DNA of 64,000 nucleotides. Origin: Streptomyces xanthophaeus (GTDB lineage: Bacteria > Actinomycetota > Actinomycetes > Streptomycetales > Streptomycetaceae). The notes under the pieces are model-generated. The model was not told the DNA's origin. It saw nothing but the letters and a program-made list of their open reading frames with translations, and searched no databases. Where the stretch lies: positions 2,480,001 to 2,544,000 of the forward strand of contig NZ_CP076543.1 of assembly GCF_030440515.1 (NCBI RefSeq). Reading direction: 5' to 3'. Both the position numbers and the translations under genes were made by a program. Shown here in pieces: positions 44,920 through 54,271 of this stretch. Within the stretch, counting starts at the first letter, position 1. Every line of letters starts with the position of its first letter.

Positions 44920-45426
44920 CTAAACGATTTCCGGGGCCAGGACCACCGGCTCACCCGGAGGACCGTCGTCGAGCAGCGTACGGAGCAGCTCGGCGAGTCT
45001 GGTCGGGTACACCGTCTCATGGGCCGCGAGAAGTTCCTCGGAGGTCCACCACCTGGCTCCGGTGACGCTGCGCCGCTCCAGCTCGGTGAGGCCGCCCATC
45101 TCGGTCTCGGTCTGGGCCGTCCGGGCGAGGAAGTACCACTCGTCCTGTTCCCAGCGCCGCCCGTCGAAGGGGAAGGAGCAGTAGCGGTGCCACAGCACCG
45201 GGCCCAGCTCCACCTCCGTGATCCCGGTCTCCTCCGCCAGCTCGCGCAGTGCGGCCTGCTCCCGGCTCTCGGTCCCCTCCAGCCCGCCGCCGGGGGTGAA
45301 CCACCAGTCGTCGGAGGGGTCGGCCGGTTCGAAGCCGTGCAGCAGCAGGATCCGGTCGGCCGGGTCCAGCAGGATCACCCGCGACACCTTCCGGCGGCCG
45401 TGCCCGGCGGCCGGGTCAGCGGACAC
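44920..45426 (-). CDS. Nudix hydrolase
   Basis: 168 residues with a complete Nudix box, GGLEGTESREQAALRELAEETGI in one stretch (REx2EE core), at about residues 47-69. It begins with a GTG at 45426 inside the 3' end of the fourth signal peptidase gene (11-base overlap). The substrate (a nucleoside diphosphate derivative) is not predictable. It ends the signal-peptidase operon. Confidence 0.87.
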   Translation of the reverse strand: MSADPAAGHGRRKVSRVILLDPADRILLLHGFEPADPSDDWWFTPGGGLEGTESREQAALRELAEETGITEVELGPVLWHRYCSFPFDGRRWEQDEWYFLARTAQTETEMGGLTELERRSVTGARWWTSEELLAAHETVYPTRLAELLRTLLDDGPPGEPVVLAPEIV

Positions 45427-46198
45427 CGGCCCGCTCCGGTCGTCGTCCGCGCGCCAGGACCCGTGCGACCGGCCCGTACGCGGCCCCCAGCAGCACCAGG
45501 ACGGCGCCGGCCAGCACCGCCGCCACCTGGAGGCGCAGCGGCCCGGGCCGCGAGATCCCGCCGGGCAGGGCGGCGTACGTGGCCGGCCGCTCCAGCATCG
45601 ACACGGAGGGCCAGGCCAGGGCGTCGACGCGTGCGCTGACGGCCGATCGGGGCACGCTGCCCTGACCGGTCTCCTGCAGGTGGGCCCGGGAGTCCAGGGA
45701 GGCGGCCCGGCTGTCGCCGAGCAGGAAGAGGTTGCCCTCGGGGACCGCCACCTCGAAGGGGGTCCCCGAGGGCGCGGTCTGTCCGGGGGGCATGGCCAGG
45801 TCCGTGTCCGGCTTGGTGGTGTCGGCGTACGGCTCGTCCAGCCGGGTGCCGTTGACCGTCAGCTCGCCGGCCGCGCCGCAGCACTTCACGACGTCGCCGC
45901 CGATGCCGACGACCCGCTTGACCATGGGGGAATCGCTCCACAGGGAATCGGTGAAGATGACCACATCCCCGCGGCGGACCTCGGCGCCGTCGATGCGCTG
46001 CGCCAGCACCCGGTCCCCGGGCTTCACCGTGGGCGTCATCGAGTCGGTGGGCACCGTGTAGGGCCGGTAGACGACCGCCCCCCACACGAAGCCGCCCAGG
46101 AAGAGCGCAAAGCCGATGGCCACGGCGATTCCCGACAGCACATTGCCGAGACCGCCGCGGCCATCCTTGCCACCGCGTATTGCTTGTGTTCCGCCCAT
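45416..46198 (-). CDS. lepB: Type I signal peptidase, fourth of four (SipZ-like)
   Basis: 260 residues from the ATG at 46198. An N-terminal membrane span is followed by box B with the nucleophile Ser in VPTDSMTPT, box D with the general-base Lys in VKRVVGIGGD and box E GDSRAASLDSR. A C-terminal hydrophobic span (LQVAAVLAGAVLVLLGAAYG) gives a second anchor. It cleaves Sec and Tat signal peptides on the outer face of the membrane. Last of the four tandem signal peptidase genes; overlaps the Nudix gene. Confidence 0.9.
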   Translation of the reverse strand: MGGTQAIRGGKDGRGGLGNVLSGIAVAIGFALFLGGFVWGAVVYRPYTVPTDSMTPTVKPGDRVLAQRIDGAEVRRGDVVIFTDSLWSDSPMVKRVVGIGGDVVKCCGAAGELTVNGTRLDEPYADTTKPDTDLAMPPGQTAPSGTPFEVAVPEGNLFLLGDSRAASLDSRAHLQETGQGSVPRSAVSARVDALAWPSVSMLERPATYAALPGGISRPGPLRLQVAAVLAGAVLVLLGAAYGPVARVLARGRRPERAGVR

Positions 46199-46241
46199 TG
46201 CAGCGCCCCCACACTCCGGGATCGTCGACCTGGGCGGCACC

Positions 46242-47150
46242 CTACCCGTCGGTACGGCCGCTGGTCAGCTTCTGCCTGCGCCACATGACCAGCGGGACGG
46301 CTCCCGCGAGCCCCAGCGCGGCCGGGCCGAGTCCGACCGGGGCCAGCCCGGCGGCCCCGAGGCCGAGCGCGGTCGCGGCGGCCTGGTTGCCGATGCCCGG
46401 CTGGTCGAAGGTGTCCGGGACCGGCAGGGTGGCCCAGCGGGTGACCGGCCACGCGACCACCACGGCCCGCCCGACGACCTTGTCCACCGGGACGAAGCCC
46501 TTGGTGGAGTCCTGCTGGTGGTAGCGGGAGTCCTCGGAGTTCTGCCGGTGGTCACCCATGACCCAGATCTTGCCCTTGGGCACGGTGATCGGGCCGAACG
46601 GGGCGTCGTCGCACGGGGTGTTGCCGGGGTAGATGTACGGCTCGTCCAGCTCCTTGCCGTTGACGACGACCGGTCCCCCCTTCTTGCACTCGACCGTGTC
46701 CCCGCCGATCGCGATGACCCGCTTGATCAGGTCCTTCTCGGAGGCGTCCGGCATCAGGCCGATCTTGCTGAGCACCTGCTGGAGGATGTTCGGCTCGGGA
46801 GTGGGCTGCCCCGACAGCCAGTCCGCGGGGTCGTGGAAGACGACGACCTCGCCGCGCTCCGGCTCGGAGCCGAACCACGGGGTCAGCTTGTCCACCAGCA
46901 CCCGGTCACCCATCTGTAGGGTGTTCTGCATCGAGGCCGACGGGATCGAGAACGCCTGGAGCAGGAACGTCTTGATCAGCAGGGCCAGCAGCAGGGCGAT
47001 GCCGATGAGGAGCGGGAGCTCCTTCCAGAAGGACCGGTGCGCGTGCTCCTTGGCATCGCCGTCCTCCTCGGTCTCGCGCTCGACGGCGTCGTCCGGCCGC
47101 TCCTCGCCTTCGTCGCGTCCGGACCGTGCGCCTACCGCCACGTCCCCCAC
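46242..47150 (-). CDS. lepB: Type I signal peptidase, third of four (SipY-like)
   Basis: 302 residues from the GTG at 47150, preferred over 47156 because AGGAG sits 5 bases upstream. Acidic cytoplasmic N-terminus, a membrane span (LLIGIALLLALLIKTFLLQAF in part), then SIPSASMQNTL with the Ser, KRVIAIGGDTV with the Lys and GDHRQNSEDSR. A C-terminal hydrophobic segment near residues 260-290 suggests a second membrane anchor. Its substrate preference versus the other three copies is unknown. Confidence 0.9.
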   Translation of the reverse strand: MGDVAVGARSGRDEGEERPDDAVERETEEDGDAKEHAHRSFWKELPLLIGIALLLALLIKTFLLQAFSIPSASMQNTLQMGDRVLVDKLTPWFGSEPERGEVVVFHDPADWLSGQPTPEPNILQQVLSKIGLMPDASEKDLIKRVIAIGGDTVECKKGGPVVVNGKELDEPYIYPGNTPCDDAPFGPITVPKGKIWVMGDHRQNSEDSRYHQQDSTKGFVPVDKVVGRAVVVAWPVTRWATLPVPDTFDQPGIGNQAAATALGLGAAGLAPVGLGPAALGLAGAVPLVMWRRQKLTSGRTDG

Positions 47151-47253
47151 ATCCACTCCTCACTCGCGATTGCCGCCCGCGCCGAATCCGGCACGGGCCC
47201 TCCCCTCCCTTAACGAGCGGGAGTTCCCTAAGGCGCGGGAGACCGAGGACACA

Positions 47254-48147
47254 CTATGCGAACGGCACGCCCCGACGGCGCCGTCGTCGCCCGCGTCCCT
47301 CGCGCCGTGCCTGATCGGGGACCGTCCGGAAGGTCGCCGGCTGCTCGAACTTGGCCCAGTGCCCGTAGGGCCAGGCGATCACGACGGCCTCCCCGACGAC
47401 CCCGCTCTCGGGGATGGTGCCCTGAAAGCCCTCGTCGAGGTGGAAGCGGGAGTCGGACGAGTTCGCGCGGTGATCGCCCATCACGAAGAGCCGGCCCTCC
47501 GGCACCTGGATGTCGAACGTGATGTCCGAAGGGGTGTTGCCCGGGTTCACGTACGGCTCATCGAGGGGCGATCCGTTGACGGTGATCCGGCCCCGGCTGT
47601 CACAGCATTTGACGGTGTCCCCGCCGACGCCGATGACCCGCTTGATGAGGTCCTGCTCGTCGGCCGAGGGCAGCAGGCCGATGAAGGTCAGTGCCTGCTT
47701 GATCTGCTTGACCACGATCGGGTCCTTGGGCGGGCGGGCCGCCTCGCCCTTGAGCCAGCCGCCGGGGTCCTTGAACACGACGACGTCGCCGCGCTCGATC
47801 TTGGAGCCGAACCACGGCGTCAGCTTGTCCACCAGGACCCGGTCGCCGATCCGGATCGTCTGCTCCATCGAACCCGACGGAATGAAGAAGGCCTGCACCA
47901 GGAAGGTCTTGAGGAGCAGGGCGATGCACAGCGCCACGACCACCAGCAGCGGCACCTCGCCGGCCCGGCGCGTACGGCGGCGCCGGCGCACCTTGCGGGC
48001 CGTCCGGCGCCGTTCGGCCCGGCCGCCTTCCAGCCGGCCCCCCACCAGCGGAGCCGGGGTGGGCTCCGGCTCGGGTTCGGGCTCGAATTCCCAGTCCCGT
48101 TCCGGTCCCCGTCCCCGTCCGCCCTTCGACCGCCCTCGGCTACCCAT
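47254..48147 (-). CDS. lepB: Type I signal peptidase, second of four (SipX-like)
   Basis: 297 residues from the ATG at 48147. It has a long, highly charged N-terminus (EFEPEPEPEPTPAP, then Arg-rich ERRRTARKVRRRRRTRRAG), one membrane span, SGSMEQTIR with the Ser, KRVIGVGGDTV with the Lys and GDHRANSSDSR. There is an Arg-rich C-terminal tail (RREGRGRRRRRRG) and no second membrane span. Overlaps the first copy by 8 bases, so they are translated together. Confidence 0.9.
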   Translation of the reverse strand: MGSRGRSKGGRGRGPERDWEFEPEPEPEPTPAPLVGGRLEGGRAERRRTARKVRRRRRTRRAGEVPLLVVVALCIALLLKTFLVQAFFIPSGSMEQTIRIGDRVLVDKLTPWFGSKIERGDVVVFKDPGGWLKGEAARPPKDPIVVKQIKQALTFIGLLPSADEQDLIKRVIGVGGDTVKCCDSRGRITVNGSPLDEPYVNPGNTPSDITFDIQVPEGRLFVMGDHRANSSDSRFHLDEGFQGTIPESGVVGEAVVIAWPYGHWAKFEQPATFRTVPDQARREGRGRRRRRRGVPFA

Positions 48148-48877
48148 GACCACCACCGATGTCGTTCCAGCGCGAGAGCGGCCAACCGATCCAGTCGGCC
48201 CGCCCGATCACCTTCTCCACCGGCACCATCCCCCCGCCCGGTTCCCCCAGGTGGTCCCGGGAGTCCCGGGACTGGGAACGATGATCACCCATGACCCACA
48301 GCGTCCCGAGCGGTACGACGATCCGGAAGGGCACCACCGAGGGCGCGTCGCCGGGATGGAGGTACGGCTCCTCCAGCGGCACGCCGTTGACCGCCACCCG
48401 CCCGCCGGCGTCGCAGCACACCACGTCGTCGCCGCCGACCCCCACGACCCGCTTCACGAAGTCGGTGTCGGACGGCTCGGCCAGCCCGAGCGCCGAGGCC
48501 GCGCCGTGCAGCACGCTGCCGATCGGATTGCCGTCGGGGCGTTCCCGTACGAAGGAGCCCGTGCCGTCGAAGACCACCACGTCCCCCCGCCGAGGCTGTT
48601 CGCCAAAACGGTACGCCAGCTTGTTGACCAGCACCCGGTCCCCGACCTGGAGCGTCGGTTCCATGGAGCGGCTCGGGATCAGGAAGGGCTGGACCACGAA
48701 ATTGCTGAACAGCAGCAGGAAGACGGTGCAGATCACACCGAGCACTGCGGCGCGGCGCCAGGTGAGGGGTCGCCCGCCGGCCGTCCGCCCGGTCCGGGGG
48801 AACGCAAAACGCGGCCGCCCCTCCCCCTCGACGGGGGAAGAGTGGCCGCGCTGCGTGTGAGGTGCTTCGGTGTCCAT
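48140..48877 (-). CDS. lepB: Type I signal peptidase, first of four (SipW-like)
   Basis: 245 residues, ATG at 48877. One N-terminal membrane span (AVLGVICTVFLLLFSNFVV), SRSMEPTLQ with the nucleophile Ser, KRVVGVGGDDV with the Lys and GDHRSQSRDSR. No C-terminal anchor. It is the first of four adjacent copies reading from the rplS end, matching the four sip genes described in Streptomyces. Confidence 0.9.
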   Translation of the reverse strand: MDTEAPHTQRGHSSPVEGEGRPRFAFPRTGRTAGGRPLTWRRAAVLGVICTVFLLLFSNFVVQPFLIPSRSMEPTLQVGDRVLVNKLAYRFGEQPRRGDVVVFDGTGSFVRERPDGNPIGSVLHGAASALGLAEPSDTDFVKRVVGVGGDDVVCCDAGGRVAVNGVPLEEPYLHPGDAPSVVPFRIVVPLGTLWVMGDHRSQSRDSRDHLGEPGGGMVPVEKVIGRADWIGWPLSRWNDIGGGHG

Positions 48878-48921
48878 CGGGGCCGAGCCTATCCGGCCGC
48901 CTCCGGACTCCGGGAGTTTCC

Positions 48922-49272
48922 TCAGCGGTCGCGCTTCTCCTTGATCTTCGCGGCCTTGCCGCGGAGCTCACGGAGGTAGTACAGCTTGGCGCGGCGAACG
49001 TCACCGCGGGTGACGAGCTCGATCTTCTCGAAGATCGGGGAGTGGACCGGGAAGGTACGCTCCACACCGACGCTGAAGGAGACCTTGCGCACGGTGAAGG
49101 TCTCGGAGACACCGGCACCCTGGCGGCGGATGACTACGCCCTTGAACTGCTGGATACGGGAGCGGTTGCCCTCGATCACGCGGACGTGCACGTTGATCGT
49201 GTCACCCGGGCGGAAGGCCGGGACGTCCGTGCGGAGCGTGGCGGCGTTGACGCCGTCGAGCAGGTGAGACAT
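48922..49272 (-). CDS. rplS: 50S ribosomal protein L19
   Basis: 116 residues from the ATG at 49272 ([20 protein letters not shown]). [22 protein letters not shown] and [11 protein letters not shown] are L19 hallmarks. The frame to 49296 is not used. It precedes the four signal peptidase genes and follows trmD, the usual rpsP-rimM-trmD-rplS order. Confidence 0.95.
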   Translation of the reverse strand: MSHLLDGVNAATLRTDVPAFRPGDTINVHVRVIEGNRSRIQQFKGVVIRRQGAGVSETFTVRKVSFSVGVERTFPVHSPIFEKIELVTRGDVRRAKLYYLRELRGKAAKIKEKRDR

Positions 49273-49405
49273 GTTCTTCGTCTGCTTTCTTCGCATGACG
49301 CCACAGGTCGCCAGTGCGGGTTTCCGTAGAGAATTCGGGAGCTGCGGGACCCGGCGGACGACGGTCCCCCTGTGGCAGGGGCGCCCGCGAGCACACAGCA
49401 GCCGC

Positions 49406-50227
49406 CTATTCTTCCACGGCCTGGGCCCTGCGCCAAAATCGGCCGTCGGCGGACGGCTGCCAGCCCAGGACGGAGAGGATCTCCCGGTCCTTCTTGTCGA
49501 AGCCGGCGGCCTCGCAGCGCTCGATCAGGTCGGGGCGGTTCTGCGCGGTCCGGCGGAAGGCCTCGTCCCGGCGCCACCGGGCGATCTTCCCGTGGTGCCC
49601 GCTGAGCAGCACCTCGGGGATGTCCCGGCCGCGCCACACCGGGGGCTTCGTGTAGACGGGCCCCTCCAGCAGGTTCGCCATCTCGCCCGGCGCGAAGGAG
49701 TCGTCGCGGTGCGATTCGGCGTTGCCGAGCACCCCGGGCAGCAGCCGGGCCACGGCCTCGGTGACCACCAGTACGGCGGCCTCGCCGCCCGCCAGGACGT
49801 AGTCGCCGATGGAGACCTCGTACACCGGCATGCGCGTGGCGTACTCGTCCATGACCCGGCGGTCGATGCCCTCGTACCGGGCCGGTGTGAAGATCAGCCA
49901 GGGTCGCTCGGAGAGTTCGACGGCCAGTTCCTGGGTGAAGGGGCGGCCGCTGGGGGTGGGGACCACCATGACGGGACCGTGCGCGCCCGCCTCGTAGCCG
50001 TCGGCCAGGGCGGAGTCCAGGGCCTCGCCCCACGGCTCGGTCTTCATGACCATGCCGGGGCCACCGCCGTACGGGGTGTCGTCCACCGTGTTGTGCCGGT
50101 CGTACGTCCACTCCCGCAGGTCGTGCACGTGGACGTCGAGCTGCCCGCGGGCGCGCGCCTTGCCGACGAGGGAGACGTTCAGCGGCTCCAGGTACTCGGG
50201 GAAGATCGTGACGACGTCGAGTCGCAT
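49406..50227 (-). CDS. trmD: tRNA (guanine-N1)-methyltransferase
   Basis: 273 residues, [16 protein letters not shown] at the start, with the knotted SPOUT SAM site YEGIDRR and [13 protein letters not shown]. It methylates G37 next to the anticodon. The C-terminal ~40 residues are longer than in E. coli. Its ATG overlaps the rimM stop (TGATG). A 6-bp hairpin GGGACC/GGTCCC lies at 49346-49368, after the stop. Confidence 0.95.
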   Translation of the reverse strand: MRLDVVTIFPEYLEPLNVSLVGKARARGQLDVHVHDLREWTYDRHNTVDDTPYGGGPGMVMKTEPWGEALDSALADGYEAGAHGPVMVVPTPSGRPFTQELAVELSERPWLIFTPARYEGIDRRVMDEYATRMPVYEVSIGDYVLAGGEAAVLVVTEAVARLLPGVLGNAESHRDDSFAPGEMANLLEGPVYTKPPVWRGRDIPEVLLSGHHGKIARWRRDEAFRRTAQNRPDLIERCEAAGFDKKDREILSVLGWQPSADGRFWRRAQAVEE

Positions 50228-50796
50228 CAGGCGTCGTCCCCGGAATCGGCGGCGTCCTCGTCCCGGGTCGAGACGACGACGGCGTCACGGTCGTCGATCA
50301 GCCCGGGCGGCGGGGTGATGACGCAGCGCTGCTCCTCCAGGTCGATCTCGGCGACGATCTCCTCCACGAAGGGGATCATCACCTCGGTGCCGTCCGGCCG
50401 CTCGACGATGAAGAGGTCCTGCGAGGGCAGGTGGGAGATCTCGGTGATCCGGCCGATCTCGGTGCCGTCCTCCAGCACCACGTCCAGGTCCATCAGCTGG
50501 TGGTCGTAGTACTCGCCCTCCTCCTCCGGGAGCTCGGAGGGGTCCACCTCGGCGATCAGGAGGATGTTGCGCAGCGACTCGGCTCCGGTGCGGTCCTTGA
50601 CGCCCGCGAAGCGGAGCAGCAGCCGCCCGCTGTGCACGCGGCCCGTCTCGATCGTCAGCGGTCCCGCCGTCGCGGGCTCCGTCTTGAGCACGGCGCCGGG
50701 ACTCAGTCGCAGCTCCGGCTCGTCGGTGCGCACCTCGACGGTGACCTCACCCTTGATGCCGTGGGCGCGGCCGATCCGCGCGACTACCAACTCCAC
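50227..50796 (-). CDS. rimM: Ribosome maturation factor RimM
   Basis: 189 residues from a GTG at 50796. Starts [27 protein letters not shown] (N-terminal RimM barrel) and has [15 protein letters not shown] and [12 protein letters not shown] of the PRC-type C-terminal domain. It assists 30S head assembly with S19. The C-terminus is acidic ([11 protein letters not shown]). Coupled to trmD by overlap. Confidence 0.93.
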   Translation of the reverse strand: MELVVARIGRAHGIKGEVTVEVRTDEPELRLSPGAVLKTEPATAGPLTIETGRVHSGRLLLRFAGVKDRTGAESLRNILLIAEVDPSELPEEEGEYYDHQLMDLDVVLEDGTEIGRITEISHLPSQDLFIVERPDGTEVMIPFVEEIVAEIDLEEQRCVITPPPGLIDDRDAVVVSTRDEDAADSGDDA

Positions 50797-50864
50797 TGTG
50801 CTCTTCCCTTACTGCGGCGTGGTTGCTCACATCTATGGTCGCTCCTGCCCGGAGGCAGAAACGA

Positions 50865-50905
50865 CACGGGCCGGGGCGGGCGACCAACGCCCTCCCCGGC
50901 CCGTG
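50865..50905 (-). terminator. Strong hairpin between the KH gene and rimM
   Basis: CACGGGCCGGGG (50865-50876) pairs with CCCCGGCCCGTG (50894-50905), and GGGCG/CGCCC continues it after one mismatch, 5-base loop. It starts 17 bases after the KH gene stop, so it probably terminates or attenuates the rpsP-khpA transcript before rimM-trmD. Confidence 0.75.
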
Positions 50906-50921
50906 CCGGTGAATCAACTGC

Positions 50922-51161
50922 TCAGCGGACCTGGTCCACGTCGACGAGGTCGACGCGGATCCCACGGCCGCCGATGGCGCCCACGACGGTACGCAGAGCA
51001 CGTGCGGTGCGGCCGTTGCGGCCGATCACCTTGCCGAGGTCGTCGGGGTGGACCCGGACCTCGAGCACCTGCCCGCGGCGCAGGTTGCGCGAGGCGACCT
51101 GCACTTCGTCGGGGTTGTCCACAATGCCCTTCACGAGGTGCTCAAGAGCCTCCTCGAGCAT
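50922..51161 (-). CDS. khpA: KH-domain RNA-binding protein KhpA
   Basis: 79 residues, a single type II KH domain with the GxxG loop in VIGRNGRTARALRTVV. In Gram-positive bacteria KhpA pairs with KhpB in small-RNA and cell-division control. Two bases after rpsP, as in many actinobacteria and firmicutes. Confidence 0.93.
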   Translation of the reverse strand: MLEEALEHLVKGIVDNPDEVQVASRNLRRGQVLEVRVHPDDLGKVIGRNGRTARALRTVVGAIGGRGIRVDLVDVDQVR

Positions 51162-51163
51162 GC

Positions 51164-51604
51164 TCAGGCCTCGGTCGACTCGGCGGCGGCCTCAGCCTCG
51201 TCCGCCTTCTTGTCGGCCTTCTTCGCCTTCTGCGTGATGGCCTCGCCCTTGCCCTCGCCGATGCCCTCGAGGGCCTTGGCGAACTCGTCGAAGGAGCGAC
51301 GCTTGCTCTCCTTCGTCTCCGGCTGCAGGAGCGGCGCGGGGGCGGGGAGACCCTTGTGGGCCTGCCAGTCACCGGTCAGCTTCAGGATGGCGAGCACAGC
51401 CTCGGTGGGCTGGGCGCCGACGGACAGCCAGTACTGCGCACGCTCGGCGTTGACCTCGATGCGCGACGGGTTGTAGGTCGGGTGGTAGATACCGATCTCC
51501 TCGATCGCGCGACCATCCCGGCGGGTGCGGGCGTCGGCGACGACGATGCGGTAGTGCGGCTGGCGAATCTTGCCGAGGCGCTTGAGCTTGATCTTGACTG
51601 CCAC
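51164..51604 (-). CDS. rpsP: 30S ribosomal protein S16
   Basis: 146 residues from a GTG at 51604 ([22 protein letters not shown]). GGAGA lies 11 bases upstream. The core ends near residue 85; the remainder is a Lys/Ala/Glu tail ([19 protein letters not shown]) typical of actinobacteria. The 298 bases upstream to 51902 contain no gene and no clear motif beyond GC-rich inverted stretches; they should hold the promoter. Confidence 0.95.
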   Translation of the reverse strand: MAVKIKLKRLGKIRQPHYRIVVADARTRRDGRAIEEIGIYHPTYNPSRIEVNAERAQYWLSVGAQPTEAVLAILKLTGDWQAHKGLPAPAPLLQPETKESKRRSFDEFAKALEGIGEGKGEAITQKAKKADKKADEAEAAAESTEA

Positions 51605-51902
51605 TGGAGTGGTGTCTCCTGAACTTGACGTGGTTGGGCACATGAGATGCCACGTGGGGTTGCGGTACTCGGGTGCCCGATGGACGCGTCAGCCGGAGGA
51701 GAGAGGGGTCCTATGCGACTGTCGAGTACAGCTAGCCATTGTGCCATACGCCTGCGGCGCGCTCAGCCGGGCGGGCAGGACCGGTGCCCGCCGGCGGTAC
51801 GGGCCACCCGTACGTGCGCCGTCGGCGGCCGCCCCGGTGGGGGCGATGGCCCGGCGCCCGGTTCGCCGTGGGGCGGTGGCCCGGCGGCGACGGGAAGGGC
51901 GG

Positions 51903-52499
51903 TCAGGAGGCCGCCGCGATGGCCACGTCGGGGATGCGGAAGGGCTTCATGCAGCCACCGCACACGATCGGCGCCTGGGCCAGCACGGAGGGGACCACCC
52001 GGACGTTGCGCCCGCAGTCGCAGACCGCCTTGACGCGTACGCCGCCGCCCGAGGAACCGTGCCGGGCGGCAGGTCCCCGGAAGCTGCGCTTGGTGTCGGC
52101 CGCGGTGGCGGCCGTGTGTGCCTTCAGCGCGCGCTGCAGCCGCTCGATGGTGGGACGGTAGCGGCGCTTCGCCTCCGGATTGAGCGTGACCAGGGAGAAA
52201 CCGCTGCTCGCGTGCGGCTCCTCGGAGTGGTCCAGCCCCATCTCCTCGGCGATCGCGAGGAATCTGCGGTTGTGGTAGCGGCCGGCGCGCGAGGTGTCGC
52301 GGACACCGCGGGCGGCTGCAATGCCGTGGACTGCCTCGTGCAGCAGTCGCTCGAAGGAGAGCTCGGCGCCGCAGGCGGACGAGGACTCTCCGATCAGGGA
52401 CTCGGGCGCGGCAAGGTCAGGCAGCTCGGGGTGGTACCGCTGAATATCGGCCCACGCCTGCGCCAGCTCTGCGGCGAGAACAGGTGGTGTCGTGCTCAC
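51903..52499 (-). CDS. SprT-like zinc metalloprotease-family protein
   Basis: 198 residues from a GTG at 52499; a GTG at 52562 in the same frame is an alternative and neither has a good ribosome site. A zincin HExxH motif HEAVHGIAAARG lies about residues 77-88; a C-terminal zinc-ribbon-like CDCG...CGGC cluster has four cysteines. This is the SprT/Spartan-type layout, in eukaryotes a DNA-protein crosslink protease. The cellular role here is unknown. Same strand as the proS gene upstream. Confidence 0.75.
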   Translation of the reverse strand: MSTTPPVLAAELAQAWADIQRYHPELPDLAAPESLIGESSSACGAELSFERLLHEAVHGIAAARGVRDTSRAGRYHNRRFLAIAEEMGLDHSEEPHASSGFSLVTLNPEAKRRYRPTIERLQRALKAHTAATAADTKRSFRGPAARHGSSGGGVRVKAVCDCGRNVRVVPSVLAQAPIVCGGCMKPFRIPDVAIAAAS

Positions 52500-52671
52500 G
52501 TCGTGACAACGAGCCGAGGTGCCCGGGTGTTCCGATTCCGGGCCATTCCAAATTTTTTGCACGTACCAGTCAGTTCAGTCTCATGCGTCCTGACGAGGAC
52601 GGGTGCGCCGATCTCAGGAGGAGTCGGTACGTAACGTCGACCACATCGCCCCGGTCGACCGACATGAACCG

Positions 52672-52705
52672 GCCCCGGCGCGCGGCACGAGCCGCACGCC
52701 GGGGC
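52672..52705 (-). terminator. Terminator hairpin of proS
   Basis: GCCCCGGCG (52672-52680) pairs with CGCCGGGGC (52697-52705), and GCGGC/GCCGC continues it after one mismatch, ACGA loop; 22 bases after the proS stop. Confidence 0.8.
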
Positions 52706-52727
52706 ACACGAGCCGGTAGCGGCCCGG

Positions 52728-54140
52728 TCAGTACGAGCGCGCGACGATCGCGAGCGTACCCGGGGCGTCGTCCGCCTCCGGGACCGACCCGTCCTCGGCG
52801 ATCAGGCAGCGCACGGAGACGGCCTGCTCGGCCAGCTTGGCCTCGCCCTCCGGACCGAGGTCGGCCCACGGGATCCGCGCCCAGCCACCGGCGACGGCGG
52901 CCTCGGCGGCCTCCCCGATGGTCGCGACGTCGGACGTACGGGCCAGACGGCGCTCGCGGGACTCGCGCAGCAGCTGCGCCTGGTCCTCGTCCAGCACCTT
53001 GGGCAGCAGGTCGGCGAGGGCGTCGATCTGCACGGGGGTCTTCCCGCCCGGGATCCGGCGGGCCAGCATCGCGGTGCCGGCCTCCAGGTCGCGGGGACCG
53101 ATCTCGATGCGGACCGGTACGCCCTTGAGCTCCCAGTCCACGGCGCGGCGGCCGAAGGGGGTGTCGACGCGGTCGTCGACCTGCACCCGCAGGCCGGCGG
53201 CCTTCAGCTGGGCACCCAGCTCGCGGACCTTGGTGACGGCCTCGTCGCCCTTGATCGCCATGACGACGACCTGGACGTGCGCGAGGCGCGGCGGGACCCG
53301 CAGGCCGTTGTCGTCGCCGTGGGACATGATCAGGCCGCCGACCATGCGGGTCGAGACGCCCCACGAGGTCTGCCAGACGAGCTCCTGCTTGCCTTCCTTC
53401 GACAGGTACTGGGTGTTGAAGGCCTTGGCGAAGTTGGTGCCGAGCTCGTGGCTCGTGCCCAGCTGCAGGGCCTTGCCGTCGCCCATCATGCCCTCGAGGG
53501 TGAGGGTGTTGATGGCGCCGGCGAAGCGCTCCTTGGCGGTCTTGCGGCCGAGCACGACGTCGATGCCGAGCACGTTCGTCATGAAGTCGCCGTAGACGTC
53601 CGTGTGGATGCGGGCCGCGTAGTCGCGGGCGTCCTCGTAGGTGGCGTGGGCGGTGTGGCCCTCCTGCCAGAGGAACTCGCTCGTACGGAGGAACACGCGC
53701 GGGCGCATCTCCCAGCGGACCACGTTGGCCCACTGGTTGATCAGCAGGGGCAGGTCGCGGTAGCTCTGGACCCACTTGGAGAAGTAGTCGTTGATGATCG
53801 TCTCGGACGTGGGCCGGACGACGACCGGCTCTTCCAGCTCCTTGCCGCCGCCGTGCGTGACGACGGCGAGCTCGGGCGCGAAGCCCTCGACGTGCTCGGC
53901 TTCCTTCGTCAGGTACGACTGCGGGATGAACAGCGGGAAGTACGCGTTCTGGGCGCCCGCGTCCTTGATGCGCGCGTCCATCTCCTGCTGCATCCGCTCC
54001 CACAGGCCGTAGCCGTACGGTCGGATGACCATGGTGCCTCGGACCGGACCGTTGTCGGCCAGCTCGGCCTTGTTGATCAGATCCTGGTACCAGCGGGGGA
54101 AATCCTCCGCCTGCGGGGTGAGAACGGGTGCCTTTGCCAT
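52728..54140 (-). CDS. proS: Prolyl-tRNA synthetase, archaeal/eukaryotic type
   Basis: 470 residues from the ATG at 54140 (MAKAPVLTPQ). Class II motifs: PTSETIINDYFSKWVQSYRDLP, FLRTSEFLWQEGHTAH and SHGDDNGLRVPPRLAHVQVV. It lacks the insertion (INS) editing domain of the bacterial type and ends in Tyr (IVARSY), as in the archaeal/eukaryotic ProRS. It charges tRNA-Pro. Streptomyces may carry two ProRS genes; whether this is the only one cannot be told from the window. Divergent from the methyltransferase gene. Confidence 0.92.
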   Translation of the reverse strand: MAKAPVLTPQAEDFPRWYQDLINKAELADNGPVRGTMVIRPYGYGLWERMQQEMDARIKDAGAQNAYFPLFIPQSYLTKEAEHVEGFAPELAVVTHGGGKELEEPVVVRPTSETIINDYFSKWVQSYRDLPLLINQWANVVRWEMRPRVFLRTSEFLWQEGHTAHATYEDARDYAARIHTDVYGDFMTNVLGIDVVLGRKTAKERFAGAINTLTLEGMMGDGKALQLGTSHELGTNFAKAFNTQYLSKEGKQELVWQTSWGVSTRMVGGLIMSHGDDNGLRVPPRLAHVQVVVMAIKGDEAVTKVRELGAQLKAAGLRVQVDDRVDTPFGRRAVDWELKGVPVRIEIGPRDLEAGTAMLARRIPGGKTPVQIDALADLLPKVLDEDQAQLLRESRERRLARTSDVATIGEAAEAAVAGGWARIPWADLGPEGEAKLAEQAVSVRCLIAEDGSVPEADDAPGTLAIVARSY

Positions 54141-54271
54141 GCCGCGAATCGTACGGCGCCCGGCACACGATGCGTGAATCGGGTGCCGCGCTCCTCTGGA
54201 CGCGGGGGCGAATGGGGAGTTCTCTGGCAACGGGGGCAAGGGGGCGACACGGAATCAGGAGCGCTCTTTCG

